Assembly: GCA_001898625.1 (NCBI GenBank)
Contig: MKUP01000010.1
Span: 62,001-126,000, forward strand
Source of the DNA: Burkholderiales bacterium 67-32
GTDB taxonomy: Bacteria > Pseudomonadota > Gammaproteobacteria > Burkholderiales > Burkholderiaceae_B
Direction: 5' to 3'
Length of the DNA: 64,000 nucleotides
In this document: positions 16,263 through 24,489 of the stretch, piece by piece
Position numbering within the stretch: position 1 is the first letter of the stretch
Layout of the letters: each line of letters begins with the position of its first letter
The notes under the pieces: model-generated
What the model saw: the letters and a program-made list of their open reading frames with translations, nothing else
What the model was told of the DNA's origin: nothing
Database searches by the model: none
Made by a program: the position numbers and the translations under genes

Positions 16263-16619
16263 CGTAGTCGTAGGCGGCACGGAGACGCGCCGCGAACATC
16301 GGCCGGGTGCGAAATCCTGACGGCGTTATGGGGGAGGCTAGTGCACGGGCGACCGGCCAAAACGCACCCAAGTGCAAGACGTCTGGGGCCGCCCACAATC
16401 CAGGCTGTGGATAACTTCCTAGGCAAGCTCGCCGATTGAAGCCGCGGCCGTCCGGGTTTCATAACACGAAAGGTTGTTGCACTTCTTGTCCCGGTAAAGC
16501 CCATGACGGCCCGGAGAATCCCGGATTTATCTCATCTCCAGCCCTGGATTTATCTCACGTCCCTTCACCCTGACTGCGGTGGCTACAATCCCGAGTCCGG
16601 CCCAGCAAGGAACGCCTTC
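16263..16619. other. Gene-free right flank of the island, candidate element end
   Basis: About 357 bases between the lipoprotein and hydrolase genes. It contains CCACAATCCAGGC (16393-16405), an adjoining inverse DnaA-box-type nonamer TGTGGATAA (about 16406-16414), and two direct copies of GGATTTATCTCA at 16523-16534 and 16546-16557, 23 bases apart. The second copy ends in CA, as required for the 3' end of Mu-type elements. On the opposite strand these read inward as TGAGATAAATCC, partly matching GATAAAT near 4051. No matching target duplication was found, so the exact junction is open. A TACAAT -10-like element lies at 16584-16589 without a clear -35. Confidence 0.4.
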
Positions 16620-17516
16620 ATGAATCACGACGCCTCGTCCGACTCCCTCCAGCCCCGCCTGGAGTTCGTGACCTGCCTGAGCCCGGCGGGCCTGCATCGC
16701 ATGGCGTACTGGGAATGGGGGGATCCGACCAACGACCACGTGCTGGTCTGCGCGCACGGATTGACCCGCTCGGGCCGCGATTTCGACGCGCTGGCGCGGC
16801 GCATGGCTGCCCGCTACCGGGTGGTCTGCCCGGACGTGGTGGGGCGCGGCCGCTCGGACTGGCTGGTCAATCCCGCCTATTACACGGTGCCGCAATATGT
16901 GGCGGACATGATGCCGCTGCTGGCCCGGGTGCAGGCCGAGACCCTGCACTGGTTCGGGACCTCGCTGGGCGGCCTGATCGGTATGGCGCTGGCGGGCCTG
17001 CAGGCATCGCCCATCGACAAGCTGGTGCTGAACGACGTGGGTCCGCACCTGGACCCGGCCGCGCTGGCACGCATCGGGCAGTACGTGGGCAAGGCGCCGG
17101 CCTTCGGCAGTTTCGACGAAGCGAAAGCCTACGTCAGCGCGGTATCGGCCTCGTTCGGCCCGCATACCCCGGAACAGTGGGACGAGCTGACGCGGCACGT
17201 GGTGCGCCAGGTCGACGGCCCGGCCGGCCCGTGGACCATGCACTACGACCCGGCCATCGCCGAGGCTTTCGCGGCCATGGACCCGGCCACGGCCATCGCG
17301 GCCGAGGCGGCGCTGTGGCACGTCTACACCAATGTCGAGTGCCCCATCCTGATCGTGCGCGGCGAGCATTCGGACCTGCTTACCGAGGACACCGTGGCGG
17401 GGATGCTGGCCCGCAACCCGCATGCGCAGCGCGTCGACGTTGCCGGCGTCGGGCATGCGCCCACCTTCATGACGTCCGCGCAACTGGATCTGGTGGACGA
17501 TTTCCTGCGCGGATAA
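16620..17516 (+). CDS. Alpha/beta-fold hydrolase
   Basis: A 298-residue hydrolase of the alpha/beta superfamily. Its features are the oxyanion strand LVCAHGLTRSGRDFD, the nucleophile elbow GTSLGG (serine in WFGTSLGGLIGMAL), an acid in RGEHSDLLT and the catalytic histidine in VAGVGHAPTFM. The start at 16620 is chosen because AAGGA lies 8-11 bases upstream and the extra 39 codons of the longer frame have no conserved character. The substrate is unknown; esters or C-C bonds are typical. It is the first host gene right of the foreign block and is followed 60 bases later by a RidA gene on the same strand. Confidence 0.82.
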   Translation: MNHDASSDSLQPRLEFVTCLSPAGLHRMAYWEWGDPTNDHVLVCAHGLTRSGRDFDALARRMAARYRVVCPDVVGRGRSDWLVNPAYYTVPQYVADMMPLLARVQAETLHWFGTSLGGLIGMALAGLQASPIDKLVLNDVGPHLDPAALARIGQYVGKAPAFGSFDEAKAYVSAVSASFGPHTPEQWDELTRHVVRQVDGPAGPWTMHYDPAIAEAFAAMDPATAIAAEAALWHVYTNVECPILIVRGEHSDLLTEDTVAGMLARNPHAQRVDVAGVGHAPTFMTSAQLDLVDDFLRG

Positions 17517-17576
17517 CGGTCATCGCGGCCTGCTATGCTTGCGGCTCCGAATCTGCTCCACAAAGAGGAAAACACC

Positions 17577-17924
17577 ATGAGCATCGAGCGTTTCAGTGTC
17601 GGCAAGCGCATGTCCGAAATGGTCGTGCACGGCGGCGTGGCCTATCTGGCCGGCCAGGTGGCCGAGGATCCTTCCAAGGATCCGGCGGACCAGACCCGCC
17701 AGGTGCTGGCCGCCATCGACAAGCTGCTGGCCGCCGCCGGCACCGACAAGACCCGCATCCTGCGCGCGCAGATCTTCCTGGCCGACATCGCCGACTTCGC
17801 CGCGATGAACTCCGTCTGGGACGTCTGGGTGCCGGCCGGCCACACGCCCGCCCGCGCCACGGTCGAGGCCAAGCTGGCCGCGCCTGAATACAAGGTCGAA
17901 ATCGTCGTCACCGCTGCGGTCTGA
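17577..17924 (+). CDS. RidA-family (YjgF/UK114) enamine/imine deaminase
   Basis: A 115-residue protein of the RidA family, which hydrolyses reactive enamines and imines released by PLP enzymes. Key features are the glycine-rich AYLAGQVAEDP, ILRAQIFLADIADFAAMNSVWD and the conserved arginine in TPARATVEAKLA, which binds substrate carboxylates, followed by EIVVTAAV. The start at 17577 is supported by AGAGGA upstream; the longer frame from 17535 is not conserved. The family forms cytoplasmic trimers. Subgroups cannot be told apart here, so no symbol is given. Confidence 0.88.
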   Translation: MSIERFSVGKRMSEMVVHGGVAYLAGQVAEDPSKDPADQTRQVLAAIDKLLAAAGTDKTRILRAQIFLADIADFAAMNSVWDVWVPAGHTPARATVEAKLAAPEYKVEIVVTAAV

Positions 17925-17955
17925 TCCCGGTCCGCCGGGGCCGGACGCCGCCCGT

Positions 17956-18810
17956 TCAGCGGGGCAGCGCGGGCCCGGTTCCCAGCGGATCCTGCCGGTA
18001 GTACTGCGTCAGCAGCGCATACCATTCGGGCATCGCGCGCCACAGCGGCTCGGGATGCACGAAGAAGGCCTCGGAACTGACGGCGAAGAACTCGGCTTCG
18101 TCCGTGGCCGCATACGGATCCAGCGGCAACTGCGCATACCAGTGATCGGCTTCCTCGGATTCCGGATCCACGTCGGGCGGGATGGCCGCCTCGATTTCCT
18201 CGAGCAGGGCCAGCAGCGCGTCGTAGCTGCGTTCCAGCACGCTGCGCCACAGCCTGGGCCGGATTCCGGCATGGGCGTGCAGGCTGGGCATGCCGTCGGC
18301 CTGGCCGTATTGCAGATCGAGCTTGTGGGCGAATTCGTGGATGACCACGTTGAAGCCCGCGGGCCGGGCGAGGCCGGGACTGGCATCCTCCCACGACAGC
18401 ACGATGGGGCCGCCGTCCCAGGCCTCGCCGGCGGCTTCCTCGACGTATTCGTGCACCACGCCGTCCTCGTCCACGTCGGAGCGGGGGATCAGGAATCCGC
18501 CCGGATAGACGATGACTTCGGACCATCCCTCGTACAGGCCCGGATCCAGGTACAGGATGGGCAGGCAGGCCTGTACCGCGATGGACAGGCGTATTTCGTC
18601 GGTCAGGACCTGGCCGGCCGCGCCGGTCATGGTCTTGCTGGCCAGGAACCACGCCGTCCGTGCGCGCAGGGCGTCACGTTCGTCCTCGCTCAGGCGCGCG
18701 AGGAATGCATGCGAGGCCAGCGTTTGGGTCCATAATTCCGGATTGATGCGAGCCTGCATCTGCTCTACGCGGTGCTTCGATGCGCCGCGGGCAAACAGCC
18801 ATCCCAACAT
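17956..18810 (-). CDS. MtfA-like zinc metallopeptidase (M90 family)
   Basis: A 284-residue cytosolic metalloprotein related to E. coli MtfA (YeeI), a peptidase that also binds the glucose-PTS regulator Mlc. The gluzincin-type motif HEFAHKLD is clear, within VVIHEFAHKLDLQYGQADG, and a later EFFAVSSEAFF supplies the third ligand. The hydrophobic-aromatic N-terminus MLGWLF is typical. The start at 18810 is preferred over the longer frame reaching 18903, which would overlap the relA start and has no conserved residues. It is transcribed towards the RidA gene and away from relA, leaving about 80 bases between divergent starts for both promoters. Confidence 0.85.
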   Translation of the reverse strand: MLGWLFARGASKHRVEQMQARINPELWTQTLASHAFLARLSEDERDALRARTAWFLASKTMTGAAGQVLTDEIRLSIAVQACLPILYLDPGLYEGWSEVIVYPGGFLIPRSDVDEDGVVHEYVEEAAGEAWDGGPIVLSWEDASPGLARPAGFNVVIHEFAHKLDLQYGQADGMPSLHAHAGIRPRLWRSVLERSYDALLALLEEIEAAIPPDVDPESEEADHWYAQLPLDPYAATDEAEFFAVSSEAFFVHPEPLWRAMPEWYALLTQYYRQDPLGTGPALPR

Positions 18811-18893
18811 ACAATGAACGTCCCTGGTGGATAAGCGACTAGAGTACCGTGCCGGCGGCCAGGAAGGGCCGGCATCGCACCAAGTGTAAGACC

Positions 18894-21128
18894 ATGAACT
18901 CATCCGCTCCCGAGACTTCCGCGACCGCGTCGGCGACCTTCGGTCCCGACTGGCAACAGGCGGCCAATGCCGGCCTGTCGGAGGCGGCGCAACTGGACTT
19001 GCAGAAGGCGCTCGAATGGTCGTTTCCCCGCTATGCGCGCGAGCCGGCCGTACCCGAGGGCGAGGGCTGGGCCGAGCACGCGGCGGGCGTGGTCGCGATC
19101 CTGGCGGGCTTGCAGGTGGACGGCCATACCCGCATGGCGGCGCTGCTGGCGATCGCCGTGGGCGATCGCGACGTCAGCGCCAATCCGCACAAGGATCCGG
19201 TCACGCTCCAGTTCGGCCCCGAGATCGGCAAGCTGGTGCACGGCTATCGCGCCCTGATCCGGCTGGGCCAGGTCACCCGCGATGCCAGCGACGCCTCGGC
19301 CGGCAGCGGCGCGCAGGCCGAAATGCTGCGCAAGATGCTGCTGGCCATGGCGGCGGACCTGCGCATCGTGCTGATGCGGCTGGCATCGCGCCTGCAGACC
19401 CTGCGCTGGCACGCCCAGCACAAGGTGCCGCTGCCCGAGGCGCTGTCGCGCGAGACGCTGGAACTCTACGCGCCGCTGGCCAACCGCCTGGGCATCTGGC
19501 AGGTCAAGTGGGAAATGGAGGACCTGGCCTTCCGGTTCCTGGAGCCGGTCCGCTACAAGGAAATCGCCCGGCTGCTGGAGGAAAAGCGCATCGAGCGCGA
19601 AGCCTTCATCGCCGACGCCATCGCGCGGGTGCGCCAGGCATTAGCGAGCGCGGGCATCGCGGCCGACGTCACCGGCCGGCCCAAGCACATCTACAGCATC
19701 TGGAACAAGATGCGCAACCGGCGCCTGGACTTCGCCGATCTGTACGACCTGCGCGCGCTGCGCATCATCGTCGAGGACATCCGCACCTGCTACACGGTGC
19801 TGGGGCTGGTGCACCATCTGTGGACGCCGGTGCCCGACGAGTTCGACGACTACATCTCGCGGCCCAAGCCCAACGGCTACCGTTCGCTGCACACCGTGGT
19901 CTACGACCACGACGGCCGGCCCTTCGAGGTGCAGATCCGCACGCGCGAGATGCACCAGTTCGCCGAATTCGGGATGGCCGCGCACTGGCGCTACAAGGAA
20001 GCGGGCGCCAAGGGCGGGCAGGTCAGCGCCGATTCGGAATACGACCGCAAGCTCAGCTGGATACGCCAGTTGCTGGCCTGGAAGGCCGATGTCCAGGTCG
20101 ACGACCAGATCGGACAGGCTGCGCTCGACACGCTGGCCGACAACATCTACGTGCTGACGCCGCAGGCGCGGGTGATCGAACTGCCGCCGGGCGCGACGCC
20201 GGTGGACTTCGCCTACCAGGTCCATACGGACCTTGGGCACCGCTGCCGCGGCGCGCGCGTGGATGGCGCCATGGTGCCGCTCAACACGCGTCTGGCCACC
20301 GGCCAGACGGTGGAGATCATCGCCACCAAGTCGGGCGGCCCCTCGCGCGACTGGCTCAATCCCCAGCTGAACTACCTGGCCAGCCAGCGCTCGCGGGCCA
20401 AGGTGCGCGCCTGGTTCAACGCCATCGACATCCAGGAGCGCATCGCCCAGGGCCAGGGCATGCTGGAAAAGGAATTGCAGCGCCTGGGCAAGACCGCGAC
20501 CAATCTCGAATCGCTGGCCCAGCAACTGGGCTTCGCGTGCTCCGAGGACCTGTACGTCGCGCTGGCCAAGGACGAATTCAGCCTGAGGCACGTCGCAAGC
20601 GCCTTCGAGGCGCCGCCGTCCGATGCCGGTCCCGACCTGTCCGCGCTCATGCGCGACAGCCGGCCGGAAAGCGCGGTGCATGCGGGCAAGAGCGGCGTGC
20701 TGGTGGTGGGCGTCGATGCGCTGCTGACACAACTGGCCAAGTGCTGCCGGCCGGCGCCGCCCGATCTCATCTCGGGCTTCGTGACGCGGGGCAGGGGCGT
20801 GTCCATCCACCGCTGCGATTGCAAGAGCTTCCGCTCGCTGGCCACGCGCGAGCCCGAGCGGGTCATCGACGTGACCTGGGGCGATACGCGCGACGCGGTC
20901 TATCCGGTGGATATCGTCGTGCTCGCCAACGACCGCCACGGGCTGCTGCGCGACATCTCGGAAGTCTTCGCGCGGCAGCGCATCAACGTCATCGGCGTCA
21001 ACACGCAAAGCCGGCAGGCCATCGCCCGCATGGTCTTCACCGCCGAGGTCGGGAATGGCGAGCACCTGGTGCGGGCGCTGGCGGGCATACGCGAAGTGAC
21101 CGGCGTGCTGGAGGCCGACCGGCGCTGA
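18894..21128 (+). CDS. relA: RelA, (p)ppGpp synthetase
   Basis: A 744-residue RelA/SpoT-family protein that makes (p)ppGpp on stalled ribosomes during amino-acid starvation. The synthetase domain has DLYDLRALRIIV, then EFDDYISRPKPNGYRSLHT (about 315-333) and FEVQIRTREMH. The EFDD form, rather than RFKD, is the signature of RelA, not bifunctional SpoT. In agreement, the N-terminal hydrolase region lacks the catalytic HD pair (LLAIAVGDRD where SpoT has an HD motif). A TGS domain follows (IYVLTPQARVIELPPGATPVDFAYQVH), and a C-terminal ACT domain ends the protein (residues about 670-744). The start at 18894 gives the usual length. Confidence 0.93.
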   Translation: MNSSAPETSATASATFGPDWQQAANAGLSEAAQLDLQKALEWSFPRYAREPAVPEGEGWAEHAAGVVAILAGLQVDGHTRMAALLAIAVGDRDVSANPHKDPVTLQFGPEIGKLVHGYRALIRLGQVTRDASDASAGSGAQAEMLRKMLLAMAADLRIVLMRLASRLQTLRWHAQHKVPLPEALSRETLELYAPLANRLGIWQVKWEMEDLAFRFLEPVRYKEIARLLEEKRIEREAFIADAIARVRQALASAGIAADVTGRPKHIYSIWNKMRNRRLDFADLYDLRALRIIVEDIRTCYTVLGLVHHLWTPVPDEFDDYISRPKPNGYRSLHTVVYDHDGRPFEVQIRTREMHQFAEFGMAAHWRYKEAGAKGGQVSADSEYDRKLSWIRQLLAWKADVQVDDQIGQAALDTLADNIYVLTPQARVIELPPGATPVDFAYQVHTDLGHRCRGARVDGAMVPLNTRLATGQTVEIIATKSGGPSRDWLNPQLNYLASQRSRAKVRAWFNAIDIQERIAQGQGMLEKELQRLGKTATNLESLAQQLGFACSEDLYVALAKDEFSLRHVASAFEAPPSDAGPDLSALMRDSRPESAVHAGKSGVLVVGVDALLTQLAKCCRPAPPDLISGFVTRGRGVSIHRCDCKSFRSLATREPERVIDVTWGDTRDAVYPVDIVVLANDRHGLLRDISEVFARQRINVIGVNTQSRQAIARMVFTAEVGNGEHLVRALAGIREVTGVLEADRR

Positions 21129-21164
21129 GCCGGCCGGGCATTGCAGGCGCGGCCCGCCGGATGC

Positions 21165-21722
21165 TCAGGACCTTTTCGACGGAGGATCGCCGACTGGGCG
21201 GTTGGCCGGGCAAAACTGTCCCGTCAGCAGGGCATCGAGCACTCGCAGCGTTTCCTCCGGACAGCGGCCGACCTTGAGGTTGTTCACCGACACGTGCTGG
21301 ATGGTGTTGTCGGGATCGACGATGAAAGTGGCGCGCAGGGCCACGCCCTCGCTGCGGTCGCGGATGCCCAGTTGGTCGACCAGCGCGCCCGCGCCGTCGG
21401 CGAACTGATAGTGGTTCAGGTTCGCCAGCGCGGGCACGGCGCGGCGCCAAGCCAGCTTGGCGTATTCGTTGTCGACGGATCCGCCCATCAGCACTGCGCC
21501 GCGCTGCGCCAGGGGCTCGGCCAGCGTCGCATAGCCCTCGATCTCGCTGGCGCAGATGTCGGAGAAATCCTTGGGGGTGAAATAGATGACCTTCCACTTG
21601 CCTGGAAACGAGGTCTCGCTCAGGGTCTCGAAGGCCGAGGCGCCGTTTTCCTCGGCCTCGTTGAAGCCTGGCTTGACGCCATGCACCTTGAAGGGCTCGA
21701 GCTTGGCTCCGATGGTTTTCAT
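21165..21722 (-). CDS. AhpC/Prx1-type peroxiredoxin with variant active-site loop
   Basis: A 185-residue thioredoxin-fold peroxidase of the AhpC class, reducing hydrogen peroxide and organic peroxides. The peroxidatic Cys is C57 in FTPKDFSDICASEIEGY, where most AhpC proteins have DFTFVCPTE; here Pro and Thr are replaced by Ala and Ser. A C-terminal resolving Cys is likely C171 in TGQFCPANRP, as in AhpC (LCPCNW-like). A further Cys is at 154. The length fits the family. The gene is transcribed toward relA, and its start is 49 bases from the end of risS on the same strand. No AhpF or AhpD partner gene is adjacent. Confidence 0.85.
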   Translation of the reverse strand: MKTIGAKLEPFKVHGVKPGFNEAEENGASAFETLSETSFPGKWKVIYFTPKDFSDICASEIEGYATLAEPLAQRGAVLMGGSVDNEYAKLAWRRAVPALANLNHYQFADGAGALVDQLGIRDRSEGVALRATFIVDPDNTIQHVSVNNLKVGRCPEETLRVLDALLTGQFCPANRPVGDPPSKRS

Positions 21723-21771
21723 GCACGCTCCTCGGACAGCACCGGCCTCGCGCGCCGGCGGCCGGGGCCGC

Positions 21772-23133
21772 CTACTTGGCGTCGGCCGATTTCTGCGAGG
21801 AGGCCGGCAGGGTGATGCGGGCGGTCAGGCCGCCGCCATCCCGGTTCAGAAGGTTTAGGGTACCACCTGCGCGTAGCAGCAGCCGCTTGACGATGGCCAG
21901 GCCCAATCCGGCGCCGCCGGCGTTGGTCCGTGCATCCGAGCCTCGGGTGAAGGGGCGGGTCAGGCGGGGCACGTCCTCGGCCTTGACGCCGGGACCGTGG
22001 TCGGATACGTCGATCAGCACGTTGCTGCCCTGGCTGCTGACGGTCAGGTCGATGTGGGGCGCTTCGCCTGGCTTGTGGCCGTAGCGCCGGGCGTTCTCGA
22101 GCAGGTTGCCGACCACGCGCTGCAGGTCGGGGGCGGCGATGCGCGCCCACTGATTGGGGGTGATCGTGACCTGCAGCGAACCGCCCAGCGTCTCGGTATG
22201 GCTGCATTCGCGCTCGACCATTTCGGACACGAGTTCGGAAATATTGGTGTTGCGGTCGGGTGCGCTGGAGGGCCGGGCATATTCCATGAACTGCCCGATG
22301 GTGCGGTCGATCTGGGCCAGGTCCTCGTCCACCGCGTCGCGGCTGGCCTCGGAAACGCCGCTCAGCTCGATCTCCAGCCGCAACCGGGCCAGCGGAGTGC
22401 GCAGGTCGTGCGAGATGCCGGCCAGCATCAGCGCGCGGTCCGCCTCGGCGCGGTCCAGTTCCTCGACCATGCGGTTGAAGTTGGTGTTGACCCGGCGGAT
22501 TTCCTCGGGCCCGCTTTCCGGCAGCGGCGGCGGGGTTTCGCCGCGCGACAGCGCCAGCGTGGCGCGCGACAGGCGCGACAGCGGCCGGTTGACGAAGCCG
22601 ACGATGACCGCCGCGCCCAGCAGCGACAGCAGCAGGGCGGCCGCGCCCCAGCCCAGCCATTCGACGCCGGGGACGCGTTCGGCGCGGTCGCGCTCGACCA
22701 CCATCCAATAGTCGTCGTCGTCGATGGAAAAACTGACCCACAGGCCGGGGATGCGGTTGACTTCCCAGGCCACGACGGTCTCGGGCCCCAGGCGGTCGAT
22801 CACCTGTTCTTCCACCCGCTGCAGGACCTGGCGGTCGGGCAGGCGGACGGTGATGTCGTCCTTTTCGTGGGGATAGATCTGGATGCCTTCGTTGGTGGCC
22901 AGATCAAGAAGCAGATAACGGCGTTCCTGCGGCGCTGAATGGATCAGGGCGGCGCGGGTGATGTTGACCACGGTGACGATCTGCTGGGCCACCTGCTGCG
23001 CGCGCGGCTCGACCTCCATGCTGCGGAAAGCTTGGAGCCATGCTGCCAGGCTTGCCGTCATCAGGACAGTGAGCAAAAGGAAGGTCCGGCTGAACAGACC
23101 CAGCCTGGACGCGACGCGCAGGGCGACCGACAT
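21772..23133 (-). CDS. risS: RisS, EnvZ-type sensor histidine kinase (full length)
   Basis: A 453-residue membrane histidine kinase pairing with the downstream-named regulator RisA. It has an N-terminal membrane helix (about 15-35), a periplasmic sensor region (36-158), a second helix (159-182), HAMP, then the H-box GISHDLRTPLARLRLE with phosphoacceptor H242. The N-box NLLENARRYG, the G1 box DHGPGV and the G2 box GGAGLGLAIV complete the ATPase domain. The frame is intact throughout. It starts 17 bases after the risA stop, so the two form an operon. In B. pertussis the homologous gene is known to be disrupted by a frameshift; here no break is seen. Confidence 0.88.
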   Translation of the reverse strand: MSVALRVASRLGLFSRTFLLLTVLMTASLAAWLQAFRSMEVEPRAQQVAQQIVTVVNITRAALIHSAPQERRYLLLDLATNEGIQIYPHEKDDITVRLPDRQVLQRVEEQVIDRLGPETVVAWEVNRIPGLWVSFSIDDDDYWMVVERDRAERVPGVEWLGWGAAALLLSLLGAAVIVGFVNRPLSRLSRATLALSRGETPPPLPESGPEEIRRVNTNFNRMVEELDRAEADRALMLAGISHDLRTPLARLRLEIELSGVSEASRDAVDEDLAQIDRTIGQFMEYARPSSAPDRNTNISELVSEMVERECSHTETLGGSLQVTITPNQWARIAAPDLQRVVGNLLENARRYGHKPGEAPHIDLTVSSQGSNVLIDVSDHGPGVKAEDVPRLTRPFTRGSDARTNAGGAGLGLAIVKRLLLRAGGTLNLLNRDGGGLTARITLPASSQKSADAK

Positions 23134-23150
23134 GAATGCCTACAAGCGGA

Positions 23151-23879
23151 TCAACTGCCCCCATCGGGCACGAATACGTAGCCGAGGCCCCACACCGTCT
23201 GGATGAACACAGGCTTGGCCGGATCGGGTTCGATCAGCTTGCGCAGCCGGGAGATCTGCACGTCCAGGCTGCGATCGAAGGCTTCGTATTCGCGGCCGCG
23301 CGCCAATTCCATCAGCTTGTCCCGCGACAGCGGGATCTTGGGATGGCGGGCGAAGACCTTGAGCACGGAGAATTCGCCCGTGGTCAGGGCCACGGGTTCG
23401 TTGTCGCGCGTGAGGGTGCGGGTCGCCAGGTTCAGCACATAAGGGCCGAACGTAACCGATTCATTGTCCTGGCTGGGGGCGCCGGGATGTTCTTCCGGAC
23501 CCCGGCGGCGCAGCACCGCGTTGACGCGCGCCAGCAGTTCGCGGGGGTTGAAGGGTTTGGGCAGGTAGTCGTCCGCGCCCATCTCCAGCCCGACGATGCG
23601 GTCGACGTCCTCGGCCTTGGCCGTCAGCATGATGATGGGGGTGCTGTCGCGAGCACCGCGCAGGCGGCGGCAGATCGACAGGCCGTCTTCTCCCGGCAGC
23701 ATGAGGTCGAGCACGAGCAGATCGAAACGCTCTCGCTGCCAGAGCTTGTTCATGGTCTGGGCGTTTTCCGCGACCCAGACGGAGAAGCCTTGCTCGGCGA
23801 GGTAGCGGCGCAGCAGATCGCGCAGCCGCACGTCGTCGTCGACGACGAGGATTTTCTTGGGGGCGTTGGCTAGTGACAT
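23151..23879 (-). CDS. risA: RisA, OmpR-family response regulator
   Basis: A 242-residue response regulator of the OmpR class, in Bordetella linked to intracellular survival, acid phosphatase expression and, with c-di-GMP, motility and virulence-repressed genes. The receiver domain has the acidic pair DDD (14-16), phosphoacceptor D58 in LLVLDLMLPGEDG, Thr in MLTAKAED and Lys in YLPKPFNPREL. The winged-helix DNA-binding domain follows (about 140-238), with LTTGEFSVLKVFARHP and SLDVQISRLRKLIE. It is first in the operon, with risS 17 bases behind. The 121 bases between its start and the divergent small gene at 24001 must hold both promoters. Confidence 0.9.
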   Translation of the reverse strand: MSLANAPKKILVVDDDVRLRDLLRRYLAEQGFSVWVAENAQTMNKLWQRERFDLLVLDLMLPGEDGLSICRRLRGARDSTPIIMLTAKAEDVDRIVGLEMGADDYLPKPFNPRELLARVNAVLRRRGPEEHPGAPSQDNESVTFGPYVLNLATRTLTRDNEPVALTTGEFSVLKVFARHPKIPLSRDKLMELARGREYEAFDRSLDVQISRLRKLIEPDPAKPVFIQTVWGLGYVFVPDGGS

Positions 23880-24000
23880 GGCGCGAATGTAACGGAGGAG
23901 TTTGTATCAATCCAGGGAGGGACATTGGTTGTTACATAAATGCCCGTTTGGTCACGCAGGCATCTATGACGCTGTCATGGGTACATCGTATGATTGAAAC

Positions 24001-24435
24001 GTGAACAAAGTATTCGACTCCACTCGTACGGCAGGCTCCAGCGCAGCGATCATGCTGGGTGGGCTGTTCGTGATGATAACGGTATTGGCTGGTGGCGCGG
24101 CGATCGGCCAGGTCCGCGACCCGCGCGCGGCGATGCCCCGTGCCGACGCGGTACGCCCCGCCGCTCCCGCCCCGGGCGGATTTGCCGGCCAGGTCGAAAG
24201 CGCAGTGTCACGGGCAGATGCGCAGGTCAATGCGGCCAACGCGGCCAACGTACCCCAGGCGGGGCAGTCCGGCGTGATGCGTGCCGCGATGGATCCCTGG
24301 GCCGGTCCGGTCAGCCAGGACGAACGACGGGTCGGGCCGCGCAAGCTGTCTTCCGAGGAAAGGGTGCTGCTGCGGCAGGAAATCCGCCGCGCCAGTGAAG
24401 AAGTGTACGAGCCCTATCGTAAGCACAAGCACTGA
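24001..24435 (+). CDS. Small hypothetical protein with one N-terminal membrane segment
   Basis: A 144-residue protein beginning with a GTG. It contains a hydrophobic stretch SAAIMLGGLFVMITVLAGGA (about 14-33) that could be a membrane anchor or signal peptide, then an Ala/Pro/Asn-rich region, and ends in a charged segment RKLSSEERVLLRQEIRRASE followed by YEPYRKHKH. A TATGAT element lies just before the GTG at about 23989-23994. If that is the -10 box, translation may start at the GTG of a leaderless transcript, or at the ATG at 24052. No family is recognised. It is divergent from risA and followed by a weak hairpin and tsaB. Confidence 0.6.
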   Translation: MNKVFDSTRTAGSSAAIMLGGLFVMITVLAGGAAIGQVRDPRAAMPRADAVRPAAPAPGGFAGQVESAVSRADAQVNAANAANVPQAGQSGVMRAAMDPWAGPVSQDERRVGPRKLSSEERVLLRQEIRRASEEVYEPYRKHKH

Positions 24436-24437
24436 AA

Positions 24438-24460
24438 ACCGGGTGGAGATCCCGGTATTT
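24438..24460 (+). terminator. Weak hairpin after the small membrane protein gene
   Basis: ACCGGG and CCCGGT pair across a 7-base loop and are followed by ATTT, a short U tract. It lies 3 bases after the stop and 30 bases before tsaB, a plausible but weak intrinsic terminator. Confidence 0.35.
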
Positions 24461-24489
24461 CCTCTCGTCTGGTCTTACAATTGCAGCCC

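Larger units (their letters stand above)
4050..16560. mobile_element. Reduced BcepMu-type transposable prophage or satellite-like island
   Basis: A block of clearly lower GC content separates comEC from an alpha/beta hydrolase gene. It carries a D,D(35)E transposase with its AAA ATPase at the right, a Mor-type activator in the middle and a J-family tail-tip gene at the left. Transposition genes run rightward and late genes run leftward from a common centre, the divergent plan known from BcepMu-like phages in mirror image. Capsid, portal, terminase, tail-tape and lysis genes are absent, so it cannot form a phage alone. Cargo includes a HEPN/MauJ-like protein and a lipoprotein. The limits are approximate: GC falls soon after 4050 and rises again near 16300-16560, but no target-site duplication was found. 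It could be a decayed prophage or a helper-dependent element; the sequence does not decide. Confidence 0.75.

Noticed and set aside
4048-16557. A target-site duplication at the island ends
   Set aside because: The bases flanking the candidate ends (AGACG before 4048, CGTCC after 16557) do not match, so no duplication is claimed.
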